Shown here: one piece after another, positions 16,662 to 24,560 of the stretch | Layout: each line of letters begins with the position of its first letter | How positions within the stretch are numbered: the stretch's first letter is position 1 | DNA from: Pseudomonadota bacterium | Lineage (GTDB): Bacteria; Desulfobacterota; Desulfobulbia; Desulfobulbales; CALZHT01 | Direction: 5' to 3' | DNA length: 64,000 bases | NCBI GenBank assembly: GCA_018823135.1 | Contig: JAHJJF010000016.1 | Coordinates: 19,459-83,458 of the forward strand | Position numbers and translations under genes: made by a program | Notes under the pieces: model-generated | Told to the model about the DNA's origin: nothing | Databases searched by the model: none | What the model saw: only the letters and a program-made list of their open reading frames with translations

Positions 16662-18191
16662 ATGGGAACAAAGGACGCCAGGAATCTTGACCTTGATCAA
16701 CAGGTTAACTTTCTCAAAAAAATAGCCTTCTTTGATGATTTTGATGATCATGAACTCAAGCAGTTCTTGAATGTCAGCAAGTGGATGATTGTCTCTAAGG
16801 ATACGCTGCTCATTGAAGAAAACTCAATGGGCCGAGGCTTCTATATCCTTGTGCAGGGCGAAGTTTCAGTTTTTAAGACCATTGATGGCGGAGCCGGCAA
16901 GCTTGAATTGACAACCCTGAAAACCGGGGATTGTTTCGGCGAAATGTCTCTGGTTACCGAAATCAAACGAACCGCCGGAGTTGAGACTACCAAGAATTCC
17001 TTTATTCTGATGGTTGAACCCGACATCATAAATACCTCCAACGTCTTTCTGCAGCTTAAATTCTATAAACGGTTCTGCGAAATCCTCGTAAGCCGCCTTA
17101 TCATGGCCAACGAGAGGATGGTAACCCAGGCTGGGGAGCCTGTTAAAGTATCAAGTCCGGATAGAGAAAGGGCAAAAGAAAAAGTTAAGGCCCTTGATGA
17201 CCGACGGGATGAGCTGTTCGTCAAGCCGAAAGCGGAAGGTCCTGGAAAAAACGTTGCAGAAGGTGGAAGGCTTGGCTCTTTGCCGCCGATGCCGGTGCGG
17301 AAGCCTCGGGTATCTCCGGCAAGCATCAGGCGCAAAATAGAGCCGGAATACTACCTGCACGTCAATCCTTCCGTAGCGGAAAGACTTTCGTCTTTCCTGG
17401 TTGGGGAGGTTGAGGATACCCGGAGATTTTCGGAGCTGATTCTTTTGGACCCTGTTTTAAGCAGTGTGGTTCTCCAGACCGCAAATTCTTCTTTTTTCAG
17501 GCGGGCGGTTACTGTAGCATCAGTGCCTCATGCGATGATTGCCGTTGGTATCAAGCATATTCAGACGGTGATTTCTGAAACCATTGAAAAGAGCAGGGAG
17601 ATAACGGTTTTTTCAGGGGACGGAAGATTGACCGCGGCCCTGTGGGAGCATTCCGTTGCCGTGGGCAGGATTGCCGCCATGCTCAAGGACGCAATCCGGC
17701 TCAACATTTCAGGAGATATTTATCTGGCTGGCTTATTGCATGATTTCGGGATGTTTGCCCTTGACCGGATGGAGCCCAGATTTTATCCGCAGCTTTTGAA
17801 TCCTGATCACATCTTTCATGATCTGAATGAGTCGGAGAAAGAATATATCGGTATTGATCACGGGCTTGCCGGTTGCTGGATTGCTCAGAAAATGGGGTTG
17901 CCTGGAGCATATGCGGACGTCATGCGATTTCATCATTTTCCGGAAAACACCAAGGATAATTTTCTTTCAGTGGCCCTGGTACATATAGCCGATGTAATGG
18001 CAACCAGCCGGAAAGTCTGTGTAGGGAACCAAAAGGATGCAAGCGAAGACCTGATTCGCTCTTTTGCCTGGGTGTTGATCCAGGAACAACACAAGGTGTT
18101 CATGGAAGTAAACTTAAATGAATTTATCAGTTCCTTTGCTGAAGAAGTAAACAAAGCCTGGGACAGCATAACCGGAGATGTCCTGATTTAA
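16662..18191 (+). CDS. Cyclic-nucleotide-binding and HDOD domain signalling protein
   Basis: 509 aa, cytoplasmic. Residues about 20-135 form a cNMP-binding (Crp-like) beta-roll with GRGFYILVQGEVSVF and the phosphate-loop-like GDCFGEMSLVT. A charged linker (about 165-225) follows. The C-terminal part (about 230-460) is an HDOD domain with LLHDFGMFALD and a second histidine-containing segment, but without the complete metal set of an active HD-GYP enzyme. HDOD proteins usually act as scaffolds or regulators in motility, stress or secretion. The ligand is unknown. Monocistronic, with AAGGAA before the ATG. Confidence 0.88.
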   Translation: MGTKDARNLDLDQQVNFLKKIAFFDDFDDHELKQFLNVSKWMIVSKDTLLIEENSMGRGFYILVQGEVSVFKTIDGGAGKLELTTLKTGDCFGEMSLVTEIKRTAGVETTKNSFILMVEPDIINTSNVFLQLKFYKRFCEILVSRLIMANERMVTQAGEPVKVSSPDRERAKEKVKALDDRRDELFVKPKAEGPGKNVAEGGRLGSLPPMPVRKPRVSPASIRRKIEPEYYLHVNPSVAERLSSFLVGEVEDTRRFSELILLDPVLSSVVLQTANSSFFRRAVTVASVPHAMIAVGIKHIQTVISETIEKSREITVFSGDGRLTAALWEHSVAVGRIAAMLKDAIRLNISGDIYLAGLLHDFGMFALDRMEPRFYPQLLNPDHIFHDLNESEKEYIGIDHGLAGCWIAQKMGLPGAYADVMRFHHFPENTKDNFLSVALVHIADVMATSRKVCVGNQKDASEDLIRSFAWVLIQEQHKVFMEVNLNEFISSFAEEVNKAWDSITGDVLI

Positions 18192-18261
18192 TCGGCTCCT
18201 GCCTGTTTGGCATGTTTTTTTCGAGCCTGAGGGTTTACCGGCAGGAAAACAGATTCCTGAA

Positions 18262-18423
18262 TCATTCAACTGGAGTGAACTGGTCCTTGCCCGCCCCGCA
18301 GACAGGACAGGTCCAGGAAGCGGGCAGGTCTTTGAAATCAGTGCCGGGATCAACGCCGTTTTCCGGGTCGCCTGCCGAAGGATCATAAACATATCCGCAC
18401 ACTTCACATTCATAGCTCTTCAT
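18262..18423 (-). CDS. Rubredoxin
   Basis: 53 aa, small one-iron electron carrier of anaerobes. The iron is held by two knuckles: [10 protein letters not shown] at residues 6-9 and [11 protein letters not shown] at 39-42. The usual [11 protein letters not shown] segment and Trp of SWTCPVC are present. ATG at 18423 with GGAG upstream on the minus strand. It is a single gene convergent with the HDOD gene. Likely partners are flavodiiron or rubredoxin-oxidoreductase proteins, none of which lies in this window. Confidence 0.96.
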   Translation of the reverse strand: MKSYECEVCGYVYDPSAGDPENGVDPGTDFKDLPASWTCPVCGAGKDQFTPVE

Positions 18424-18639
18424 TGTAATTCTCCGTTTTAATAATTCCTGTAGGGGTTTTAAGGTTTGCTTCAGTCTTAATCACATTTACAATGAGATGA
18501 AATTAATTTTTCCGCGATGATTTTTTATAATTATCATGGAGCAGTATATGTAGGTCAAGTATTTTGTTAATAACAAACCGTCATTCCGGCACAAGTCTGG
18601 GGGCTGTTATTAAAGATCAAAAGGTTGCAACGAACAAAA

Positions 18640-19173
18640 ATGGAAATCGAAAAAACACTGGTTGTAGCTGCAAAAGATATTCGGAAAAGAACCAGGGCGC
18701 TCGGGCGTGAAATCACCAGAGATTACGCGAAGAAAGAGCTCCTGGTTATCGGAATCCTAAATGGTGCTTTTATATTTGCGGCGGATTTGGTTCGAGAGAT
18801 AAACTTGCCCCTTGAGATAGATTTTGTAAGAGTATCCAGCTATGGAACGCAGACCGTTTCATCGGGAGAGCTGAAATTCAGCAAAGGCGTTGAACTTGCA
18901 GTCAGCGGCAAAGACGTTCTTCTGGTTGAAGACATTGTTGACACCGGTCTTACGATTAAAAGGTTGAGGCAATACCTTGCCGCATTTTCCCCCAAGTCCA
19001 TAAAAATCTGCGCTCTGATCGACAAAAAGGAAAGAAGGGAAACAGAAGTTTCAATTGATTATATCGGGTTTGAGGTGTCGCAGGGCTTTCTGGTGGGGTA
19101 TGGCCTGGACTGCGCTGAGAAATACAGGAATTATCCGGATATTTATCATCTTCGGATTAATACAATTGAGTAA
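18640..19173 (+). CDS. hpt: Hypoxanthine phosphoribosyltransferase
   Basis: 177 aa from ATG 18640; a TTG at 18625 would add five residues. It converts hypoxanthine or guanine plus PRPP to IMP or GMP in purine salvage. The PRPP-binding motif VLLVEDIVDTGLT lies at about residues 96-108. The flexible loop region VSSYGTQTVSSGELKF and the C-terminal GYGLDCAEKYRNYPDI are typical of the family. It ends 25 bp before bioA and may be cotranscribed, although the two pathways are unrelated. Confidence 0.94.
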   Translation: MEIEKTLVVAAKDIRKRTRALGREITRDYAKKELLVIGILNGAFIFAADLVREINLPLEIDFVRVSSYGTQTVSSGELKFSKGVELAVSGKDVLLVEDIVDTGLTIKRLRQYLAAFSPKSIKICALIDKKERRETEVSIDYIGFEVSQGFLVGYGLDCAEKYRNYPDIYHLRINTIE

Positions 19174-19198
19174 CGGTTTCGTGAGACTGGAAAAGACG

Positions 19199-20590
19199 AT
19201 GAACCTCCAGGAAAAAGACAGAAAATATCTCTGGCATCCGTATACCCAGATGAAAGACTATGCTCATCGAGACCTGCTGATAATTGACCGGGCGCAAGGC
19301 CTCATGCTGTATGATGAAAAGGGTAGGGAGTATTTTGATACCATTTCGTCCTGGTGGTGTATTCTCCATGGCCATAATCATCCTGATATTAAGGCTGCTA
19401 TCCTGTCGCAACTTGACAGACTGGAACAGGTCCTCCTTGCCGGCACATCCCATGAACCGGCAATCCTGCTGGCAGAGCAACTTGTACAATGCACTCCGGA
19501 ACCGCTCACCAAGGTGTTTTTTTCGGATAACGGCTCAACGGCATGTGAAGTTGCGGTAAAAATGTCAATTCAATACTGGCGCCAGTCCGGACAGCCGAAG
19601 CGTCATAAAATCGTTGCTATAGAGCGGGGGTACCACGGCGATACAATCGGCACCATGAGTCTTGGCGGAGTGCCGGAGTTTCATGAGGCGTTTGGCTCGA
19701 TGATGTTCGAATCCCACAGAATACCTTCCCCTTACTGTTATCGCTGTCCCATGGGAAATGAAAAGGATTCCTGCGATCTCGAATGCCTGGTTCCGCTTCA
19801 GGAACTCCTGGAAAATGAAGGAGAAACAATTGCCGCCTTTATCCTTGAACCGCTTATTCAGGCAGCGGGCGGCATGATAGTATATCCTGGGCGTTATCTT
19901 GCCCGGGCGGTTGAAATTGTCCGAAAATTCGGCGCGCATATTATTTTTGATGAAGTGGCCACCGGTTTCGGCAGGACTGGCCGGATGTTTGCCATGGATC
20001 ATCAGGGAGTTGTTCCGGATTTTCTCTGTTTGTCCAAAGGCCTGACCGCAGGCGCCCTGCCTATGGCTGCGACCCTTGTAACCGAAGAGGTGTATCAGGG
20101 GTTTTACGCCGACTACTCGGAGAATAAAACTTTTTTTCACGGGCACACCTTTACCGGAAACCCGTTATCCGCTTCAGCGGCACTGGGATCGCTTAAAGTT
20201 TTTTCCAGGGAAAAACCATTTTCAACAATGCAACGGACCGTGCCGCATTTAAAACAAAGGATGCAGCGATTTCTCGATCTGCCGTGGGTCGGCGATTTTC
20301 GCCACCTGGGGATGATTGCCGCAATCGAGCTTGTTAAAGATAAACAAACAAAAAAGCCATTTGATCCGGTTGACAGGGTAGGATGGAAGATTTATTTGAA
20401 GGGCCTTGAAAAAGGGCTACTTTTGCGGCCGCTTGGCAACATTATCTACCTCTGGCTGCCTCTATCAACAACAATTTCCGAAATTGACGAGATCACAGAG
20501 CGCACCTGGCAGGTTTTATCCAATCCTGAAAATATTTCGGGTTTCTGGAAAAAGCCGGGACGTGGTATACCGACAGAGAAAAGGAAATGA
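19199..20590 (+). CDS. bioA: Adenosylmethionine-8-amino-7-oxononanoate aminotransferase BioA
   Basis: 463 aa from ATG 19199, giving the normal start MNLQEKDRKYLWHPYTQMKDY; the frame is open upstream into hpt. A PLP-dependent class III aminotransferase that makes 7,8-diaminononanoate for biotin synthesis, using SAM as amino donor. Key features are ISSWWCILHGHNHP near residue 45, DEVATGFGRTGRMFA, and the PLP lysine in CLSKGLTAG. The HPYTQM and WW segments separate BioA from other class III enzymes. No other biotin gene adjoins, so the pathway is scattered. Confidence 0.95.
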   Translation: MNLQEKDRKYLWHPYTQMKDYAHRDLLIIDRAQGLMLYDEKGREYFDTISSWWCILHGHNHPDIKAAILSQLDRLEQVLLAGTSHEPAILLAEQLVQCTPEPLTKVFFSDNGSTACEVAVKMSIQYWRQSGQPKRHKIVAIERGYHGDTIGTMSLGGVPEFHEAFGSMMFESHRIPSPYCYRCPMGNEKDSCDLECLVPLQELLENEGETIAAFILEPLIQAAGGMIVYPGRYLARAVEIVRKFGAHIIFDEVATGFGRTGRMFAMDHQGVVPDFLCLSKGLTAGALPMAATLVTEEVYQGFYADYSENKTFFHGHTFTGNPLSASAALGSLKVFSREKPFSTMQRTVPHLKQRMQRFLDLPWVGDFRHLGMIAAIELVKDKQTKKPFDPVDRVGWKIYLKGLEKGLLLRPLGNIIYLWLPLSTTISEIDEITERTWQVLSNPENISGFWKKPGRGIPTEKRK

Positions 20591-20612
20591 ATTTACAGAG
20601 TGAGGGCATTCC

Positions 20613-20651
20613 TCGCTGCTCGGAGTCGATTCTTTCCTGCGTGGGGAGCTT
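20613..20651. repeat. Palindromic dispersed-repeat copy A
   Basis: A segment starting GCTGCTCGGAGTCGATTC and ending GGGGAGCTTCAA resembles the segment at 31755-31792, sharing GCTCGGAGT, CTTTCC and GGGGAGCTTCA in the same order. It may be a REP-like family. It lies between bioA and the tRNA. Confidence 0.4.
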
Positions 20652-20744
20652 CAATAATAATTTGCAACCTGGATGTTTGTTTAAGGTATGGGTTGGTTTA
20701 TGACGGGATATGAATTATAATAAAAAAACGGAATTCTTTTTGCT

Positions 20745-20821
<77 letters not shown>

Positions 20822-20860
20822 AATGTTTTATGGAGTTACTTCGAGGACAGGGGTTTGTAA

Positions 20861-21310
20861 ATGTCTCAAGCGACGGTTACTCAAAAAAACAGCAGACGAC
20901 CTGCTTTACTCTTTTTCCTGCTCGTCATTTGTTTTTCTTCGCCGGTCCTGGCGGGAGTCGTGGTGACGCCGGAAATGCTGGCGGGATCAGCCAGTATTAT
21001 TAAGGAGCTTTCCCCGGCGGAAGCAAAGGAACTTATTGACACGCGAGCGGATTTGGTTGTAATTGATGTGCGAAACTTGAAGGAACTCTCGCATGGTGTT
21101 ATTCCCGGATCGCTTCTCTTGTCTCTTCCGGATATTGCCAGGAAAAATTATGATTTGCCAAAGAAAACCCCGATTCTTGTTATCTGCACCCTTGGAGGGC
21201 GTAGTGATGCCGCCTCTCGATATCTTGCAAAAGATGGGTTTCCGGAAATTTTTTATATAAAAGGCGGGATTGCCGCCTGGAAAAAGGCTGGCTATCCTGT
21301 CATGTATTAA
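20861..21310 (+). CDS. Periplasmic single-domain rhodanese-like protein
   Basis: 149 aa. A signal peptide covers about residues 1-31 (positively charged start, LLFFLLVICFSS, cleavage near VLAG). The mature part is one rhodanese domain (about 48-147). The active-site loop is VICTLGGRSDAAS, whose Cys would carry a persulfide, and YIKGGIAAWKKAGYPV is the standard ending. It should handle sulfane sulfur or a redox thiol in the periplasm. ATG at 20861 with GAGGACAGGGG upstream. It follows the tRNA gene closely. Confidence 0.9.
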   Translation: MSQATVTQKNSRRPALLFFLLVICFSSPVLAGVVVTPEMLAGSASIIKELSPAEAKELIDTRADLVVIDVRNLKELSHGVIPGSLLLSLPDIARKNYDLPKKTPILVICTLGGRSDAASRYLAKDGFPEIFYIKGGIAAWKKAGYPVMY

Positions 21311-21345
21311 TCTTTTAGCTGCAAACCAGCTATCACCCTCTCGTT

Positions 21346-21555
21346 TTAGTCTAACAGCACTCTCATAAAAAACTTAATACAAGGGCGACGACAAAGGAAT
21401 CAATAATTCCCCTGAGAATATAGCGTAAATCAATATCTCCGAACCAGCTAATGCAGACAAAAGAGGTAAGAACGGCAGTGAATATTTCAGAACAGACAAT
21501 TGCTATCCACAGAGAGTGCCAGGAATTTATTTTGAGAATTGGGTAAGAAATTTTT
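21346..21555 (-). pseudogene. Remnant of a two-helix membrane sensor segment
   Basis: On the minus strand one frame is open without an obvious start, from just inside the end of the two-CW gene down to a TGA near 21364. It reads about 60 residues including SWHSLWIAIVCSEIFTAVL and GIIDSFVVALVLSFL. Two hydrophobic helices joined by WFGDID and a terminal IIDSF resemble the membrane module at the N terminus of some deltaproteobacterial sensor kinases and GGDEF proteins. No downstream catalytic domain is present. A decayed fragment is likeliest; a short real membrane protein is possible. Confidence 0.4.
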
Positions 21556-21873
21556 TCAGCGGGTAACGATTTTCAAAACTTCCAGGAGATCGATGGCATC
21601 TTGCACTTCGGTTTTTTCCTCGGTGATAACAATTTGAAAAAAATCACATTTTGTGCAGTTTTCTAGTTTGGCGGCAAAGTTTCCTTGGACTTTACCTCCG
21701 CAATAAGTTCCGGCAATAATCCAGCAGGACCGGCCGGCGTTATCGCCCCGGTGAATACCGTCCATGCTTTTTTCCGTGGAAGCAGGACAGACTCCAAGAG
21801 TTATTACATTTTCACCGCCCGGTTCGCGGCCGCATTTTTTAAATTCCCAGCAATTAAGTTTTTTTTTGCTCAT
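21556..21873 (-). CDS. Two-CW domain protein
   Basis: 105 aa from the second ATG (21873); a start at 21885 adds four residues. It begins MSKKKLNCWEFKKCGREPGG, the first Cys-Trp pair, followed by ACP-like GVCPAST, then RSCWIIAGTYC with the second Cys-Trp pair, and a final NCTKCDFF. These cysteines are typical of the small two-CW domain found alone or joined to sensory proteins, and probably bind a metal. A role in signalling is suggested by the sensor-like membrane remnant just downstream. Divergent from the integrase gene. Confidence 0.75.
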   Translation of the reverse strand: MSKKKLNCWEFKKCGREPGGENVITLGVCPASTEKSMDGIHRGDNAGRSCWIIAGTYCGGKVQGNFAAKLENCTKCDFFQIVITEEKTEVQDAIDLLEVLKIVTR

Positions 21874-22224
21874 AAACCGTTTCATCCTGTAATTGTTTTT
21901 CGGGTTGACTACCGGTATTGAACCATCTTTTCAGTACTTAATAAAGTATACACGGGTTTTAGAAAATTATGAATCTAATGTTTATGATAATTAATACTGT
22001 CAGAATCTGCCGGTTGAGATTTGAACTAAATTTACTAAGCCAAACAGCCGAACCATAAGATTTGAGTTTATCAATGTTTCCCTTTGCATGTGCAAGGTTT
22101 TATCCTGGAATATTAAACATGTTTGAAAAAATAATTTCTGTTATGTTTTGTATTAAGGAATAAAGACCGTAAGGACGTGCTCGGCTTATTGGAATATATC
22201 TGGTTTATGTTGAACGAGGTCTGT
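21874..22224. other. Divergent intergenic region before the integrase
   Basis: 351 bp, AT-rich, between the two-CW gene and the integron-type integrase. This is where an attI site and the first cassette promoter would be expected. I searched both strands for GTTRRRY/RYYYAAC core pairs and found no credible attI or attC. Confidence 0.5.
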
Positions 22225-23232
22225 ATGCAAGAAAATGAATCGCAAAAAAAAGTAATGGGCCATGGAAAAACCAAGAAAAAACTTCTTGAATATGTTCGAG
22301 AGGTTATGCAATTCAAGCATTATAGCAAGAGAACTGTAGATGTCTATGTCGGCTGGATACAAAAATATATTCTATTTCATAATAAGCGGCACCCCCTGGA
22401 GATGGGAACCAAAGAGGTTGAGCAATTTCTTTCTTCCTTGGCAAAAGAAGAAAATGTTTCTCCGTCCACACAAAAGCAGGCGCTTAATGCGCTGGCTTTT
22501 CTCCACAGACAGGTACTCAAACAGGATTTTGACTCCAAGGAAATACATGCCGCTGAAGCCTTGAAAAAAAGAAAATTGCCATTGGTGCTCAATAAAAAAG
22601 CAATTAAACACATAATTGTATGTATGAGCGGCAAAAACCAGCTCATGGCCAAACTCCTCTACGGCGGTGGACTCAGGCTTATGGAATGTGTAACTCTCCG
22701 GGTAAGAGATCTTGATTTTGCGCAGAAAAAAATTCATGTCCGAGATGAAAACGGCGAAGTCCTCCGGTCAACTTTTTTACCGGAACCGATGAGTCAACAG
22801 CTTATGGAACATCTTGAAAAAATAAGGGTAAAGCACACCAAAGATTTGGAAAATAAGAGCGGGACTGTTCCGATACCTGAAGCTATATTCAAGCAAAATC
22901 CTGAAAAGGAGAAGGATTGGGATTGGAAGTTTGTCTTTCCTGCTGAAAAAATAAGTGTTGATCCGTCGACTGGAAACAATCAGCGACTGCACGTACACGA
23001 GTCTTCCCTCCAAAAGGCAATCCGCAAGGCTTCCCAAAAAGCGGGAGTACAAAAAATGGTTTCGCCTCAGACCTTTCGGCACAGCTTTGCTATCCACCTG
23101 CTGATGGAGGGGACGGATTTACGGACAATCAAGGAATTACTCGGACACAAGGATTTATCAACGACATTGGTATATGCCCATATCCTTAAAGAGCAGGGAG
23201 TGGGGTCGCCGCAGAGTCCCCTTGATTTCTGA
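22225..23232 (+). CDS. Integron-type tyrosine recombinase, probably inactive
   Basis: 335 aa from ATG 22225 (GAGG seven bases upstream); the frame extends back to 22177. The SAM-like N-terminal domain begins near YVREVMQFKHYSKRTVDVYVGW. The IntI-specific extra segment is present (FVFPAEKISVDPSTGNNQRLHVHESSLQKAI), as is the SPLDF-like ending, so it belongs with integron integrases rather than XerC/D. Catalytic Arg151, Arg285, His308 and Tyr317 remain. The usual histidine before Arg285 is Gln282 (SPQTFRHS), and the beta-hairpin lysine position is Val179. No cassettes are adjacent. Probably a relic whose activity is lost or changed. Confidence 0.85.
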   Translation: MQENESQKKVMGHGKTKKKLLEYVREVMQFKHYSKRTVDVYVGWIQKYILFHNKRHPLEMGTKEVEQFLSSLAKEENVSPSTQKQALNALAFLHRQVLKQDFDSKEIHAAEALKKRKLPLVLNKKAIKHIIVCMSGKNQLMAKLLYGGGLRLMECVTLRVRDLDFAQKKIHVRDENGEVLRSTFLPEPMSQQLMEHLEKIRVKHTKDLENKSGTVPIPEAIFKQNPEKEKDWDWKFVFPAEKISVDPSTGNNQRLHVHESSLQKAIRKASQKAGVQKMVSPQTFRHSFAIHLLMEGTDLRTIKELLGHKDLSTTLVYAHILKEQGVGSPQSPLDF

Positions 23233-23345
23233 TTTGAAAATAAAGGCAAAGGATCATTCCCGAGAAGATATTTGATAATTTTCGAAAAAATAGCCAGGGT
23301 TCTTGACGGAGTTCAAGGCCTCTGAAATTTTTCATCAAGCGCTAT

Positions 23346-24368
23346 ATGAAAGAAGAAAACACCCGCTTCAGGCTGTTTGCCAATACAAATTTCAGCGGAT
23401 TACGACGGCTTGTTCAGGCTGGATTTTTTTTCTTTGTGCTGTTTGACGGTTGGCGGTTCTACAGGTTTTATCTCTGGGCGAGCGGTAACGCGGAAAAGTA
23501 TGTGCCCCGGCCGCCCTCTGTAGAAGGGTTTCTGCCAATAAGTGCCTTGATGAGTTTAAAAAAACTGGTTCTCACTGGTCAGTACGACCAGATTCACCCG
23601 GCCGGCTTGACGATTTTTATTGCAGCGCTTGCTATCGGACTGTTTCTGAGAAAAGGGTTTTGCGGATGGATTTGTCCGGTAGGATTCACCTCGAACCTGG
23701 CAGAGTGGACCGCAAGGAAATTAAACATTCTGATCCGGCTGCCGGCATGGCTTGATTATCCTTTGCTTTCGGTGAAATACCTCCTGCTCGTGTTTTTCCT
23801 CTACATAATTATTTGGAAAATGCCCCTTTATGCAATCGAACAGTTTTCGCGAACAACCTACAACATGGTTGCTGATGCCAAGATGCTCATGTTTTTTCTC
23901 GATCCGTCAATCTTGAGTCTCTGGGTAATGGGTGTTTTGGTGGTAGTTTCGTTTTTCACCAGAAATTTTTGGTGCCGGTATTTATGTCCATATGGCGGTC
24001 TTCTGGGAATACTTGCCATGGCAAGTCCTTTTCAGGTAAAAAGACAGGCTGCAAACTGTATTGAATGTGATAGGTGTAATAAGGTTTGCCCGGGCTCGAT
24101 TCGCGTATCCGGTAAAGAAAAAGTGCTCAGTCCCGAGTGCATCGGCTGTATGGAATGTGTGGCGGTCTGCCCGGCAGAAGACTGCCTTTCTTTGTCGATC
24201 TCCACGAAGAGAAAAATATCTGTATTTATTCTTCCGGTCCTGGTATTGGGTGTTTTTTTTCTGTTCTATCTGGTGGCGCAAAGCACCGGCAACTGGAACA
24301 ATGACATGCCCCTGGATGTGGCCAGAAGACTCTATTCAATCGAGATAAGCGGGCTTGCTCATCCATAG
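23346..24368 (+). CDS. Membrane polyferredoxin (NapH/CcoG-like 4Fe-4S protein)
   Basis: 340 aa with about five membrane segments. Two CxxxCP motifs follow helices on the cytoplasmic side: GFCGWICPVGF near residue 105 and WCRYLCPYGG near 215. Two 4Fe-4S ferredoxin clusters follow near 240-275 (CIECDRCNKVCPG and CIGCMECVAVCP). Such proteins pass electrons between the quinone pool or a membrane partner and soluble or periplasmic redox proteins. The resemblance is to NapH and NosR/RnfB-like membrane ferredoxins; no specific partner is encoded next to it. It starts about 110 bp after the integrase. Confidence 0.85.
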   Translation: MKEENTRFRLFANTNFSGLRRLVQAGFFFFVLFDGWRFYRFYLWASGNAEKYVPRPPSVEGFLPISALMSLKKLVLTGQYDQIHPAGLTIFIAALAIGLFLRKGFCGWICPVGFTSNLAEWTARKLNILIRLPAWLDYPLLSVKYLLLVFFLYIIIWKMPLYAIEQFSRTTYNMVADAKMLMFFLDPSILSLWVMGVLVVVSFFTRNFWCRYLCPYGGLLGILAMASPFQVKRQAANCIECDRCNKVCPGSIRVSGKEKVLSPECIGCMECVAVCPAEDCLSLSISTKRKISVFILPVLVLGVFFLFYLVAQSTGNWNNDMPLDVARRLYSIEISGLAHP

Positions 24369-24420
24369 CTCTATGTGATTACCGCTCCGCTTCATCTCAT
24401 CGAGATTTCTTATTAGCAAG

Positions 24421-24481
24421 GAACTATCCAGACCAAGAACCCTAAGGTTTTCTGTTTGTATTACGGTGGCCTGGATAGTTC
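24421..24481. repeat. 11-bp inverted repeat between convergent genes
   Basis: GAACTATCCAG at 24421-24431 is matched by its complement at 24471-24481, around a 39-base loop that includes a small AACC/GGTT hairpin. There is no T-run on either side. It may be a transcription end structure for the convergent genes or a small repeat. Confidence 0.45.
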
Positions 24482-24560
24482 ATGGGCTATCCCTCAGGAG
24501 CACACGGCTCAAAGTGCGACGTTAATATCCATAAATTGCTGGAAAAGAGAGACCAAATAA

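Noticed and set aside
21311..22224. attI/attC sites next to the integron integrase
   Set aside because: A GTCTAAC core-like motif occurs near 21342, but no GTTRRRY partner lies within attC distance and no pairing arms are seen.
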